NCBI GenBank assembly: GCA_018873245.2
Contig: JAEMBT020000004.1
Location: 5,504,573 to 5,568,572, forward strand
Reading direction: 5' to 3'
DNA length: 64,000 nucleotides
Origin: Archegozetes longisetosus
Lineage: Eukaryota; Arthropoda; Arachnida; Sarcoptiformes; Trhypochthoniidae
Every line of letters starts with the position of its first letter. The stretch's first letter is position 1. A program made the position numbers and the translations under genes. The notes under the pieces are model-generated. The model did not search any database, was not told the DNA's origin, and saw nothing but the letters and a program-made list of their open reading frames with translations. Shown here piece after piece: positions 13,601 to 26,103 of the stretch.

Positions 13601-16600
13601 ACATTCAATTCTATATGAATGAGTTTTGTGTAGCAGTCGACTCTAAAAAATAGATACTTGTATTGTTATTAACCATAAAACTGCTTTATAGAAAAGGTTT
13701 ACTAGTAATAAATTATTAGTAATCACTCATAGCTTCAGATTAGTCTAAGATCAGTGAGTTTATAGAGTTTATAGTGATTTCTAATAAGTCACTTAACACA
13801 TTCTTGAGAGCTTTCAAATAAATATTTTTAAAGTGAACTACTTCACAAAATTGCTGTATGTGTTCTGAATGTTTAATAAAAGAGTTCGTTCTTCGATTAT
13901 ATGGATTTTCCTTTTTCTCGAATGTGCTGTGAATTTATACAGAGCACTGTATTGAGTATAAAATTGAAAAAAATTTCACTTAATTACTACGTCCATAGCC
14001 TATAATTTATTTACTATCAGTGAAAACTCTATTGTGCTTTTGAAAAGTGATATAATATCTAAATCAATAAATAATAAGTCCACAACAAAAGTAAAGTAAT
14101 ATTTGGGCTATTTGAATTTACTCATAAAAATTTGAACCAACAAAAATGTTATTTGATATATAAGTATACTGCACATGCATTGTAAACCTATGAAATATGA
14201 TATGAAGCGTTAAAAATATTAATACACAATAGTTAAATAAATATAAGATACCCTAGGATAAAGTAAATCTTGATTCTTGATTTTAGCAAAACAATAACTA
14301 TTATACAAAATTATTTCTGTGTTTGTTCGTAAGATTTTGCTAAATTTCACAACTTTTATGTTAATTCTCTCAATTGTAAGTTAAGTTACAGATTTGCTCT
14401 GTTTGTTTTTGAAAGCAATTGAAAGAAGACTCGAAACAATAGCACTCAGCTTAATTCAAAGTGCAAACTCAGCCGTAGCGAGAATCCACTTCTAAGAAAA
14501 GAAAATCACGACCTTTTACCAAAAAAACATGATTCTTTCAAAAGAGATACAGTCTCTAAATTGATCTAATTGTTCCAGAGCAAACAAATTAACTTCCTTT
14601 TTTCAATAACTTGAAATAATACTTTGCGAAACGTAAGATGTGAGAATAAGACAAGGAAAAAAGAGAATCAGCTATTTCGCAAGACCTACTGAATAACTAA
14701 TGCATTCTAATGCTAAAGTCAAATATTGTAAAATTATATTTCTTAACTCTTAAGCAGATGACTACAATGTGTTGCGCTTGACACTAATTTTTAGCTTTGA
14801 CATACTGCTAAAAGCTATGACACATTTTTATTAAAGTAACATCAGAAACCTTTCATAAAATATTACACTTTACTCTTCTAATAAAGAAATACAACTTCCA
14901 ATTAAAGAATCCGAAAATAATACATTGCTTTGGTTTGTGAACTTTAGACGAAAGTGATTTATGAGACTTTTAAGAATGAAGAAAACCAAACTATGAGTCT
15001 GTACACGAGCATAGTATATGTTTAAGCAAGCAAACTCTCATATAATACTTCACTAAGGTATTATAAATTGCATCCTAAAACTTGATACATTGTATTACTG
15101 ACAACGACTCAAGTCAGCAATTCGGATTTCGGCTAGCGGTTTCAACCAATTTTAACTGATATAAGCTGCCGAATCTAGTAATGACTGGTTCGGTTAAAGC
15201 AGTTAAAATCGGTTCATAAAATGACTTGCATCACATCAAATCAGATAAATTGACTTATCCTTCCAAGAAAGACCTAAAATGTTTTATAAATTTTAAAATA
15301 AGGTAATTTCACGAATCACTACGTTTAGTCGCTGAAAAAGTTTGATATTAGTTTTCACATAAAAAATTGACGAAAAATTGTTTCTATTAAGCCAGTTATA
15401 ACCGAATTTGAGTTAAAGTAATTTCCCCAAATGAGAAAATATATTTGAACCGAAATCCCGGAACTTGACGCATAATGATTGAATGGTGCTATAACTCTTC
15501 AATTTTACTCACTACATTAGGTCTGTTACACAATGGTCTCACTTTCTTGGTTCTTATCGTTCTCTTTTTACTCGTTGCTAATATATCCTAACGCTGAATA
15601 TCGTTACGATCCGTACGGAATTATGAGTTGTGAACCAATTTATGAGAAAAAGGCCGTTATTGTAACAGCGACTGGCTTATTCTTCATACCACCAGCTGTA
15701 ATTTTAGTTTATTGTTATACAACCATACTTCGCGTAGCTCAGAGGCAGATCCGGACAATTCAGAGTTCTCCGTCAAGTATCTACAGCACCATTCAAGGAT
15801 ATGATAGCATACGAAAGGTATTAAACTCAAAACTTCATAATCGTTCATAGCAACCAGAAGTCATGCATGTGGTGGCATGCCTTCCACCATACCATAATAT
15901 CTTCAGACATTTACCAACTTATAGAATACTTAATATAATAATGAAAGCAAATCTAATCTAAAATCAAATTTAGCAACAGATTGATATTCGTGACAGAATG
16001 ACATAGCAACGGCACTTTTCTTACTGCTATCATCGATTATCAAGTTAATAACTGTACATTTAATATTTAAACAAATGATCTGTCAATTATTGGAAGAGGG
16101 TTTTAAAATACTCACCTGTGTTCTTGTACTCAAATACTGTATTCTAAGTAAGAGATAATTTATTATGTTATGATGCAATTCAATTTTGCATTGTTTGAAT
16201 TCTTTCCAACTCGTAAGCAGTCTCACGTACTTCAACACTGCTGTGGTGAGTACTTAAGACAAAGGTAACCATCACTGAATATTCTCTATTCCGAACTCAG
16301 CTTAAGTCAACAAAGCAGTCTCAATAAGCTCGAATGATTAGTCAAATGGATTTGAATTTCTATCTAGCTTAAAATGAATCTAAATTCGAGATAGAGATGA
16401 GAAATGATGTAAACTGGCAGTAATATTTGCATTTAATATCCAACACTTTATAATTAAAATATACAGAAAGCTAGAATAGAGCTAATTCACTGCATTATAT
16501 CAATTAACGTACTAGTATATGATTATAACCAGTGAAAAATTATCGTTTCTATAATAAAGCACAGCAAGGAATCAGCTGTTGATCCATTCGCAGACCTTGT

Positions 16601-17100
16601 GTTTATTATAAGATTATGAAATACTTTCTAAAGATAAGCATTTCATAATTTAAGTTTGAATTCTCTATTTTTGGTTCGCTCTCAAGTGCAAACTTTCTTA
16701 TCTTCTACAGTTTCAATTGAAAGAAAAGAAGAAGACATACAGAACTTTAGTAACTCTTGGATCCATATCAATAGGCTTTCTGATCGCCGTCACTCCATGG
16801 ACTTTAACTGAATTTATTTCATCTGTTTGGGAGATTGATGTCCCGAAAAATTTGGAATTTATTGGCACGTGGATTGCAATTAGTAACTCATTTTGGAATC
16901 CCATATTATACGGACTTTTGAATAAGTCCTTTAGAAACGTTGCGATCGATGTGATGACCCGTTTCTTTTGCAAAAATTGCATAATCAGATTGATTTCCAG
17001 CACTTTTTTATATAGAAGACAAGGCAATAATTATAATAGCGGCAATTCGCCCCCGATTGCGAGGATAGACATATTGCCAGAAACAGATGGCCCGATATGA
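7618..17100 (+). CDS. Class A (rhodopsin-like) G-protein-coupled receptor, orphan
   Basis: Exons 7618-8070, 15521-15817 and 16711-17100 join in phase 0 to give 379 residues. Seven membrane segments can be placed. The N-terminus has two N-glycosylation sites (N19, N26). TM2 has LSLTDLAVG, TM3 ends in DRY (133-135), and the TM3 cysteine (WNQTVCAIE) can pair with the loop-2 cysteine (MSCEP). TM5 has FFIPPAVILVYCY, and TM7 has WIAISNSFWNPILY (the NPxxY motif). TM6 reads AVTPWTL, keeping the proline but not the usual CWxP. The TM5 and TM7 wording recalls the GPR21/GPR52 and amine-receptor-like orphans, but I cannot name a ligand. The first intron is about 7.4 kb, far longer than others in the window, and contains a Tc1/mariner relic and an inverted-repeat element. 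Confidence 0.82.
11688..12345 (-). mobile_element. Decayed Tc1/mariner-type transposase copy
   Basis: Read on the minus strand, this stretch keeps recognisable pieces of an ITm-family transposase in several frames with stops. There is an N-terminal helix-turn-helix segment (GLNRRSIYNMISR, 12057-12242), then a DCVEKRLIPFLKKYD piece, then FWPDLA-like sequence with the second catalytic Asp, then NPPNVSQLQPID, and a C-terminal PEVMTNLRKKMK piece. Multiple stops and frame changes show it is dead. I did not find its terminal inverted repeats. It sits antisense inside the GPCR intron. Confidence 0.75.
15110..15469. repeat. Possible foldback/MITE element with degenerate inverted repeats
   Basis: The left end has caagtcagcaattcggattt and the right end, reverse-complemented, reads caagttccgggatttcggtt. 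Inside, 15144-15158 and 15200-15214 form a 14/15 inverted repeat (aaccaattttaactg against its complement), and ttcggtt/accgaa words recur. There is no coding content. It ends 50 bases before GPCR exon 2. Confidence 0.4.
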
Positions 17101-17364
17101 CAACTGTCATATCCTACTCATTACACTAATTGAAAGTGATAGTAACCGTATGAAGAAATTTATTTTTCAAAACTTGTATTTTTGTTCATATTTTCAATAC
17201 TGTTACTTATAGTCAATAGTTTTAAACTCAAAACTATAGTCGTATTTGATTAGATATACTTGGATTAAAGTAAATTTACAACTTATCGTATTTTTGAATA
17301 ATACTAAAAGTGATACACTAATGATAATAATGTAGTTAATGTTAGTGGAGTTGGAATTTTATAT

Positions 17365-19911
17365 CTACATAACTATAGGCTCACGACTTCCAGCTTTGCG
17401 CACGCTTTTTCTCACTTTCTTATTGGCTTTGTCTAATGTCAAACCAAGTGGAGTAACATTTTCCTCTTTATTAGATTCATTACAACTCCAATCACTTTCT
17501 TTGAGATTATCTTGAAAAACATTCGGAGACAAATTCTTATACTTTCGTTCGTCATTCAGATTGTTCTTTTCGCAGTCTTTAAAGAGATTTTTGTTCACTT
17601 TACTAGGTTTCGTCATATCTGTTGAATTATTAGTGACAGAACTGCCAAAGAAAAAGTTTTGGCCTGCCTTAAAAACATCTCCAATTGAAGATTTCAACTT
17701 TTTAGCTGAATCTAACTTTTTCTGTTTCAATAAAGGCGTTCCGCTTCCATTCTCCCGATTAAATCTTTTAATCCATTTCTTTTTCTGAGGTGTTCCAGAA
17801 CTTGGCATACTTTGTAAATAAGCGTACAATTCTGCCACCTTATAAATCAATTTGATTTAATTAATTGGAATGATATACTGATGTTTAAAAAGAAAAGTAG
17901 GTCATAGTTCGATTTATGGTTGGCGTAAGATTTGGTTATAAGAGTCATATGGTTATCAGAACATTGTTCTCCTATGTCTAGCATTCTCCTTACTCAACCT
18001 AAACGAAGTTGATTGTATTAGTAGTATATTTAGTTTAGTTAAGTTTGATAAGAAGGATGGCACGTACAGCACCCTAGGCATGGTACAACATTGTCGTGGT
18101 AGCCACAAAATTCCCTTATGCCCAAATACTACAACAATCTAAACCGAACTTTTGCCGAAACATAATTCTGAACAACCCATAAGTATTACCTGTCTAGCAG
18201 TAAAGTCATCAGAATTAGAAGTTTCTTGTGTACAAAACTTATAAACAGAATTGACCGGTGCTAAAGAACCAGTACTAGCGCTCTTAGCAATAGTTTCCAT
18301 TTGTTTATTAGCATCTTGTATCAATTCATTCGGTGCTTTGAATATGTTCATAGAATTGTCGATCATAAATACAAGTGTGTCTGTGATTACATTCAGGTTT
18401 TGCTGCAATTCAATGGCAGTGAAATTTCTTGGACAGAATAAATGCGGCGCAAATATTGTCGCAAGACTTGTAGAATTCATTTTATTCACATTGGAATACT
18501 TCAGAATTTTCTGAAACAAACTCAACAATTCGTGTAATAACTGCCTGTTAGGCGCGGGTAATAATAGTAATAATAGTTGGATGGCTGTTAACTTCTTTAG
18601 ATTTGTGTTTGTTTTATCAGGTTGTTTCAAATAAGCTATTTTACGAAAAAGCTCGAAATGAGAATCTGTTAGGAGAGGTTCAGGGAGCTCTGATATGAAC
18701 TTTTTCAGCACACTGCAACAGTCATGTACAGTAAATCGATTTGCATCTAAATCAACAGTAATTCCCAGTGATATTAAATTTCGTAATTCAAGCTGTCGTA
18801 AACTACTGCCACTTTTCCTGAATATTCCTTCTTGAGTTATATCTAATGATTAAAGATTTTCAAATAGAAAGAAGAATCAATTTTGTATAATTATCACAGT
18901 TTATACAAAGAGAAAATAATGGGTTATAATTGAATAATTAAGAGAAATGACTGAAAATCACGACTCACTGTTATCTTTGGTAATGAACTCAATTAACTGA
19001 TTGACTGAACAGATGCCTTCTTGAGTGAGATTGGCCCCAAATATTGTAGCTTTCATGAGAAAATGTAATCAAAATTACAATTTAAATAATGAATTAGCAC
19101 GATTTTTGTTACTCTATACTTAAAGTTGTGAACAAACAAAAAAATACTACTTAAAGTTATAATATTTGTCTTGCTAACTTATAGCAATCAGTTCATGTTG
19201 TCACTTATGTTGTCACTAATGTCTTAAAACTGCATTAATACGTTCTCATCATTGACAGTGTGTCTTAAACTTAATACCTGTTACGTTAATACTAGTTCTG
19301 TATTACTAAAGATATGACTTAATTAGTAAAATCTATTTATAACTTAATTTGTCTGATTTAAGTTTATTGACTTCTACATAATTAACATAATATATAGATT
19401 TTGAGCTATTATTCGATTAGTACGTGTGAATCACATTTGTTTATTATTTTGTCGGCAATTCATAATTATATTCTAATCGATTGTAATTAAAGTTGTGTTA
19501 TCAACTTTTTAGGTTATCATGACTGGATATTTAAAAACCAAAAGAAAACATTGTAAAGAGTGAAACATTAGATATTGATATAGCATATAACTGATAACTA
19601 GTTATAATACAAAATAACTCATAAATAATGGTGAGAACGAGTTAATGATTTCGGCAATAGTTTGAGATTTGAATCAACTCTATATCGAATTGATGTTCAC
19701 ATCAATAAAACTATTAATGGAAATGAGTAGAAATGAACAAAAGGAGACACTGTTAAGAAGACTCACAATTATTGACAATTTTTCTCTTGCATTGTTTTTG
19801 TTCACTGAAGTTGTAATCACAATCGATATCAATAATGAAAGAGAGGTGTGTTTGAATTAATTGTCTTAAAAGTTGTTCATTCTTAATCCTCAGTCTTTCG
19901 ATGACATCCAT
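17365..19911 (-). CDS. ARHGAP19: Rho GTPase-activating protein, ARHGAP19 type
   Basis: Stimulates GTP hydrolysis by Rho-family GTPases; vertebrate ARHGAP19 acts on RhoA in cell division. Exons on the minus strand: 19911-19767, 19049-18969, 18842-18190, 17838-17365, all phases matching, 450 residues. Exon 1 matches the family's N-terminal helix (VIERLRIKNEQL). The RhoGAP domain starts near residue 50 (TIFGANLTQEGI). The arginine finger is in EGIFRKSG (R84), followed by KKFISELPEPLLT and NKMNSTSLATIFAPH. After the domain comes FKAPNELI and a KKKWIKRFNRE segment, both typical of ARHGAP19. The basic, serine-rich tail is poorly conserved. It converges with the GPCR gene, with 264 bp between stop codons. 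Confidence 0.9.
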
Positions 19912-21012
19912 TTGATTATTAATTTATTATAATTACAGATAGTATTAATATTTTGTTATTTAATTACACATACACTATTTATATGTTAATAGTTTTGAAC
20001 AATGAGTTTATTTTTAAATCTGATCTCATTGTAATTGTAAACATAAAGTGTGTTTAAACTATTTTCATTAAAACAGTTGGAAATAAAAGATTAATACTTT
20101 TGCACGAATAAAATCGTAAAATGCGGTTGTATTCAAACCGACCAATAGTACGATCCCAAACATATGACGATCATATCTGTTAACAGCAATAGTTGTGGGA
20201 ATATTTCTCAAATAATTCTAAAACATCCTGATAAGCTATTGAATGAAATGAGAAACTTTAGTGAAGTTTACGACCAATACCTGATTGTAGAGGAAAGGGA
20301 GGGACTTAGGAATGACAACAATTGAGTGAATGGCTAGGAGCGCTGTGATATAATTCGCAAAGCAACAGAAAGTTTTGCAAAAGCATTTAGCGATGTTTTA
20401 GTGTTGATCGTGTCAGCACTACTTCTATCTTATTTGTTAGTACTAAAAATACATTTAAATACCAGCATAACAGTCAATGCGATATTATATGAGCATTGGT
20501 GCATCCGTTCAAATGATTTCACTTTAGTTTTAGTTCTTATCAATTGCAATAGAAACGAGTTTAACGCTCAATTAGTCAAGACTAATAATAATAATAATAA
20601 TAATAATAAAGTGTTCATATGATTGTCATATGCTTTCCAAATATTGATCTTATTCAATGTCAACAATTTTGGTCTGAGGTATGAATTGATTTTGATTTAA
20701 GTTTAAATAGTAATTATTAATTATTAGACCCAGAGCTATATTAGTTTTATTGATCCCATTTATTGGACTATTTAATCAAATGTTTTACTGTCGATAACTT
20801 AAATGACCTGAAAGTATACCATAACTGGAATTGAGTGAAAAAGTTTTATAACTTATGATTTTATGCCTAAACTGGTTTTTGTAATCAATTGCAATAGAAG
20901 TAATGGTCACCTGTTTATAATTTGATTTAGCTTAATGAATCTTATCTTACATTTAGACTGAGATGGTATTAAATGAAAAGTTGATTTAAATAAATAATCA
21001 GATGTATTGATA
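19912..21012. other. Divergent intergenic region between RhoGAP and Dok genes
   Basis: The two genes are head to head here, so both promoters should lie in these 1.1 kb. It holds a TAA microsatellite near 20.6 kb. I see no further coding exon. Confidence 0.5.
20583..20609. repeat. (TAA)n microsatellite
   Basis: Nine consecutive TAA units, seen directly. Confidence 0.95.
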
Positions 21013-24000
21013 ATGGAATCTGAAGAAGTGTTTAAGTACGGAAGTCTGTGTATTCCGCCGCAGGGCTTTCTCAAGCAAAAGGTATGCAAACTTGTAATAA
21101 CCTAACTCTAGCTGCTAATAGCTTAAACGCGCGGATTTATATCCAATAAAACCACATTTCTGTCATAATTGCTTCAATACTACTTATTGGGTCATTCACT
21201 AGATTCAGGTCCACTTTCTCGTTACGCTTTTCTGATTCTTTTCTGACATTTCAATAGAAATTAATCATTTTGTTTCCTTATTATCAATACAGAAATCGTG
21301 GCATAAAAAGTTTTACGTTCTCTATAAGGCATCGCGACAAGGAATTCAACGGTTGGAGGTTTTTGAGAATGAAGATCAATACTTGAAGCAACACAATTGT
21401 AGCAGAATTATAGCATTGACTGATTGCCTCAAAGTTGCACCTCTGCCTCAAAAGCAACAGTCCAATGTCTTCGAAGTAAGATGTTGTTTCATTCTTTACT
21501 AAAATACCACTTCTCTAAACACCTTCTCTAGAATGTTTTCTATAAAACTTTTTTAATGCATTTAATTAGCTAATAGTGATTATTTGAGGCTTTTCTCAAA
21601 AAGTTGAAAACTCTAAAATAGACTGATCTGGAATAAGGGTAATTGTAGTACACCTGTTCTTTTATTGAGTTCTCTGCAACAATTTCAGTTTTTATGTGTT
21701 TCTGTCACTTAAAACATAGGGCTAATGAAGGCCTGAGACATACTGTTACACTAAGTTGCTCCTACTCAACATGTTGCAGCAACGGGTCATTTATTTTGAA
21801 TTCATTGTTGGTTTCACTATAAAAACTGTCTAACTATTAAAAATCAAAAATAGACTAATTTGAGAGCTTTATAATTACAGGTTTAGCTGAGGTTTATATG
21901 AGTTGTATAGGAGTCATATATAAGATTAATATAAAAGTCATAAAAGTCATACAAGCCATATACTTTCTAATAATAATGGTAAAATCTGAGTAACATAATT
22001 TAGATGATGAGGCACTTGACTAATTTGCTTCTCTTATACAATTGTCGAACTCTATTATTACTGAAGTTATACGTTGAGTGATAAAACGTTTTTTATATGT
22101 GGGAACGGAATGTCGCTATAACCAGATGAAGGTATTTCCTGTTCTGGCTTACAATGAATGTACTACTTATCGTAACTTCAAAGTGCTTATTAGACCAGTT
22201 GCCAATTTTGACTCGCATGAATATTGAGTTGGATTTTAAATTAGTTTTGCACATACCAAAAGAGATGCATTTTTATGTTGCCAATTAATTCAGCTGCACT
22301 CTGTTTGCTTTCTTTCACAATAGCCTCTGTTTATTTTCATACTTCTTCATCAAACACATTATAAATGTGTCTATAAGAATAATTCACTTCTCTGTTATTG
22401 TCAACACTTAATATTCAAAATTACTTTATGATAATGTTGACCAACTTCACAGCTAGAGTTCTATTACTCTGTTAATGGCATTTTTGACAATTTAATGACC
22501 AATTTTCTTCTTTTCATCACTTTTTGCTACAATAGATCAGAACAAAAGAAAGCACTCATCTCTTCTCTGCTGACACATTTAGCGAGATGACAGAATGGCT
22601 TGATTGTCTTCAATCAGTTGCATTCGGGAGTCATACGAATGGGAACACTTCTATAGCCTCTAAAAACAGTTTGCTTGATCCGAATACAAATCAGTTTAAT
22701 AATAGCAGTCCTTTATCAGTGCAAACGGCCAGCAGTTTGTCTGATGCTCAAAGTGAGGAGAATCTATTGTATTCCTCAGTGGATGCGCCTGATATATACA
22801 GAGTCAAACTTTTGGACTCTGATGCCTCCATTCGATGTGGTCTCAAAAGTAATTTGGACTCCTATTTCACCCTTATTGTTACCACTGTTAGCATTTCATT
22901 AGCAGAAGATGGCAAAGTTTTATTCACTTGGCCTTTCAGGCATATTAGAAGATATGGATGCACTAAAGATGGCTTTTCATTAGAAGCTGGTCGTAAATGT
23001 GCATCCGGTGAAGGACTATTTTCGTTTATTACTAAAGATGGCAATTCCATATTTCAAGCGGTTGCCACTCATGTCAACAGCCTTAAGACTTCTCGTAGTA
23101 CGACAGAGGAGCAAATTCCTGGTGTCACGAGTTTGGGCCTCAGTAATTCAAGTCCTCAACCTAGGCATAAGGAAACGCTTCCGTTTCAAAACCTTTCATA
23201 TTTCAACAATGAAACCAAGCCATTACTCCCATCAACTTCACCACCAGTCTCAACCAATTATTTATCGAAATCAGGTTATTCCGCGACTAACTCATCACTA
23301 TTGCCATCATCTAAATTACCGGAACCAACGAAACGACACTCAATACAACCACCAAAAAGTCCTCAAATGATACCTAAGACTGCTTTAACACGAGTCACAT
23401 CAGTCTCGACCACAACAGTGATAAGTAGTTCATTTTCAAATAGCGAATTAAAACTCAAGCCTTCGCCCCCAATATCAAAGCCTCCCCGAAAGAGCAAAGA
23501 AACAAAAACATTAGATTTTGACGAACCAGTCTTTGCGTCTCGAGAGGAAGTTTTTGGTTTAAATGTCGAAACGAACGAACTTGATCTCTCGGGAACTTAT
23601 AAGCCGATTAATGACGATGAGGTTTTATATGACGAACCTGGAGATATGACAACACACAATATTAGTCCTAAAGACGAGCAAACGAACAAGACTCCTTTCT
23701 GTCCAAGTCCTCCACCTGTGAATCACACGGTTTCAAAGTTGACTTCAGTATTAAAAATGATGTTCAGTGGAAATGTGGCACATCAGGTGCATCCTAAACA
23801 TAAAGAGAATTATAATAAGCGGGTTCTATCGTCGCGTTCTAGTACTGGCAGTTCTGGCAATAGCAGCGTGTCTTCTCCTATTATAAGTAATTCGCCGGAA
23901 AAAATTGACTCAATCAACGAATTAGCGTACACTCAGGTTTCTGTTGTAGATAATAATAAGTCTGATAAGAATAAGTTTTCATCTGATAATGCGAATGATG

Positions 24001-24230
24001 ATGCAAGTCATTATTCGAAAATGCTTAATGCAAACAGTAGTTCATCACCAATGAATTACGATTCGGATCACGAATACGCTAATATAACGCATAAGGAATC
24101 CAAAGATTCTAATAAACCTATAGATAATACGAGCTCTAACATATCTCACACAGAACACTATGTTCAAAATGATTGTGAATACGCGCGTGTAGTCAAACGA
24201 ACAGTTAATAGTTTGGAGAGAAAAAAATGA
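21013..24230 (+). CDS. Dok: Docking protein (Dok): PH and IRS-type PTB adaptor
   Basis: Membrane-recruited substrate of tyrosine kinases. Exons 21013-21081, 21293-21475 and 22536-24230 join in phase 0 to give 648 residues. The short first exon begins with ATG and reads into the PH fold at QGFLKQK, which continues WHKKFYVLY and ends in a helix with MTEWLDCLQSV (residues ~17-112). The PTB domain spans ~172-271 and has FRHIRRYGC and FSLEAGRKC, the signature of Dok/IRS PTB domains. The remaining ~375 residues are disordered, Ser/Pro-rich, with PxxP runs and tyrosine sites such as LYDEPGD, EYANI and EYARV that could recruit SH2 proteins. The distance from the BLNK-like gene gives no evidence that the two act together. 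Confidence 0.93.
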
Positions 24231-24899
24231 TATTCCATACTTTTGCAAGTTTAATCGATCAAATAACTAGTCATTTTTGAAATTGAAATTTTCATTTTTT
24301 TCTCTTCATTTCAATCTTAAACTCTTAAGTTAATGTTTTTGTTACACTTTCTGCTTCTTTAAGCGCTTTAATTAGAGTTTGTTTAGAGACAGTATTAAAA
24401 TAATTGTTTGGTTATGTAGTATGAAATTTTAGTTAAGATTTATATAACTGTGATAAGTGAGACCGGCTTTAGATATAGACTAGTCTTCAGTACTACTAAC
24501 CATTGAGTTTAAACGTTCGGACAGTGCCTTTTATCAAAGCAAATCATTTTAATATATTATATAAATAAAAATAATATAATTGTTTTAAAACTATTTTTAT
24601 TTTTCAATCTGAATTTTGTTATTAATGCAAGTTTTTATGTAAGTTATAAATGACGCAAATTAAAAACTATTATACTATTTACTGTGAATCAGTGTTGACG
24701 TGAAGGAAAGATAAAAGTTTATCAGCAAATACTAGAGTCACTGCTTTTCCTGTTGTGGAACTTTTTGTTGCATAAATAATAGCAAAGTCCTTCGGCGCAC
24801 CAATCTCTAAATCAGTTCGTTTCCTATTAAAACACCCATTAGTAGAGCAGTCATTTTTTTCTAATTAATTTTAACATAATCCATACAGCTAATTAATTT
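24231..24899. other. Convergent 3' region
   Basis: AT-rich sequence between two convergent genes, with several AATAAA-like signals near 24.55 kb that can serve Dok. No coding exon seen. Confidence 0.5.
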
Positions 24900-26103
24900 C
24901 TACTCTTTGCAACTCTCTTTAGTTATCAGTCTTCGTCTTTTCGCGTATTTTTCCCAATACTTTTGATTTGGATTTTTTTGCTCTTCTGATGATTTATTAT
25001 TCTCTTCGGCTCTAATTTCAATAACATTATTCCCAATACTTTTTTCATTTATTTCGAAATTTTTTTCCGTCGGAAAAACTGGTTGTGAAGGCGTTTCGAC
25101 AGATTGGTGTTTAATCTTGAAATTGTTTTCGAGTTCAATGTTCGTTTGGAACTGCTCTCTTGCAGAGCAAATTTCAGAAGAGTTAGCGCTTTCCAGTTGA
25201 TGCTTCAATTTGAGAAACTGTGGTCCATTGTTCGGCAAGTTTTCGAGTGTTTTCATTTCAGCTTTCAGTTGAGTTGCATAACGTTTAAGTTGAATGTTTT
25301 CACTTTCCAACTTAGCTTTCTTGGACTCCAAATAAGAAATCGACTCTTTTATTGACTTTCTCTCTGTTTCAATTGATTCGAAGTACTTAATGTGACATTC
25401 CATGTCTTGAATTTTGGATTGCAACTCTATTTTTCTGTTTTTGAGCCATTCGATGTGATTCTCTAATTGAATTTGTTGGTTATAAACTACACCTCTGACT
25501 CCGTATTGAGCACTAAATTTGAGGCATCGCTCAACAAACATATCGATCTCATTCTTGATTTTATCATTAATACAAGCCTATATTCGGAAGGTTAAAAATA
25601 ATTTAAGCTTTAACTTCTAAGTGATTTAAGAAAAATATTCATTTGGTTTACTGTTATATGCATTTTGATATAAAAATAAAATTTTTTTGAATAGTTATAT
25701 TGCTCAATATAACTGCATAATTCAAAAGTTATTTTCAAGTTTCAAAAAGCCATTAGATTCTGTTTTTAGAATTTTTCTCATATAAATCAAGTAATAAAAG
25801 TCAAGTAACATAAATTCAGAAGTGTTAATGACATGAAATTGCTCGACATTTGAATAGAAGTACTATTTTTGACATAAGAAGTCGTACCAGTTTTTGCGTG
25901 AAATCTTCTTTCTTGTGAGAGAATTCCTCGAATTGGTCTCTAATAATCTTACTTTCGTTATGGCTAATGGTAATATTAGTGATAAGACTTGGCAACAAAT
26001 CAGTCTTTAATTGAATTTGCTGTCGTACATCTTTCAACTGATCTGTTAGTTCTGATAAATGGCCACAACTTTTATCTATTTCTTGAAGCACTAAAATCAA
26101 CAT
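24900..26103 (-). CDS. Unidentified coiled-coil protein
   Basis: Exons 26103-25888 and 25577-24900 join in phase 0 to give 297 residues. Most of residues 1-190 is predicted coiled coil with regular heptads (for example KLESENIQLKRYATQLK), broken near the exon junction. The C-terminal ~100 residues are charged and disordered and end in a basic stretch (KYAKRRR). The general form resembles kinetochore or augmin subunits, but I recognise no family motif. The chosen ATG is followed at once by ttgattttag, which looks like a splice acceptor, so a further upstream exon is possible; I found none in the next 1.4 kb. Confidence 0.65.

Larger units (their letters stand above)
8071..15520 (+). other. Large first intron of the GPCR gene
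   Basis: It runs from a gtaaag donor to an attag acceptor. Apart from the mariner relic (11.7-12.3 kb), the inverted-repeat element near 15.1-15.5 kb and an unexplained open stretch at 9.75-10.0 kb, it is AT-rich sequence with no coding exon that I can support. Confidence 0.6.

Noticed and set aside
18040..18130. Less AT-rich stretch in RhoGAP intron 3 as an extra exon
   Set aside because: The flanking exons join directly in phase and match ARHGAP19 without it.
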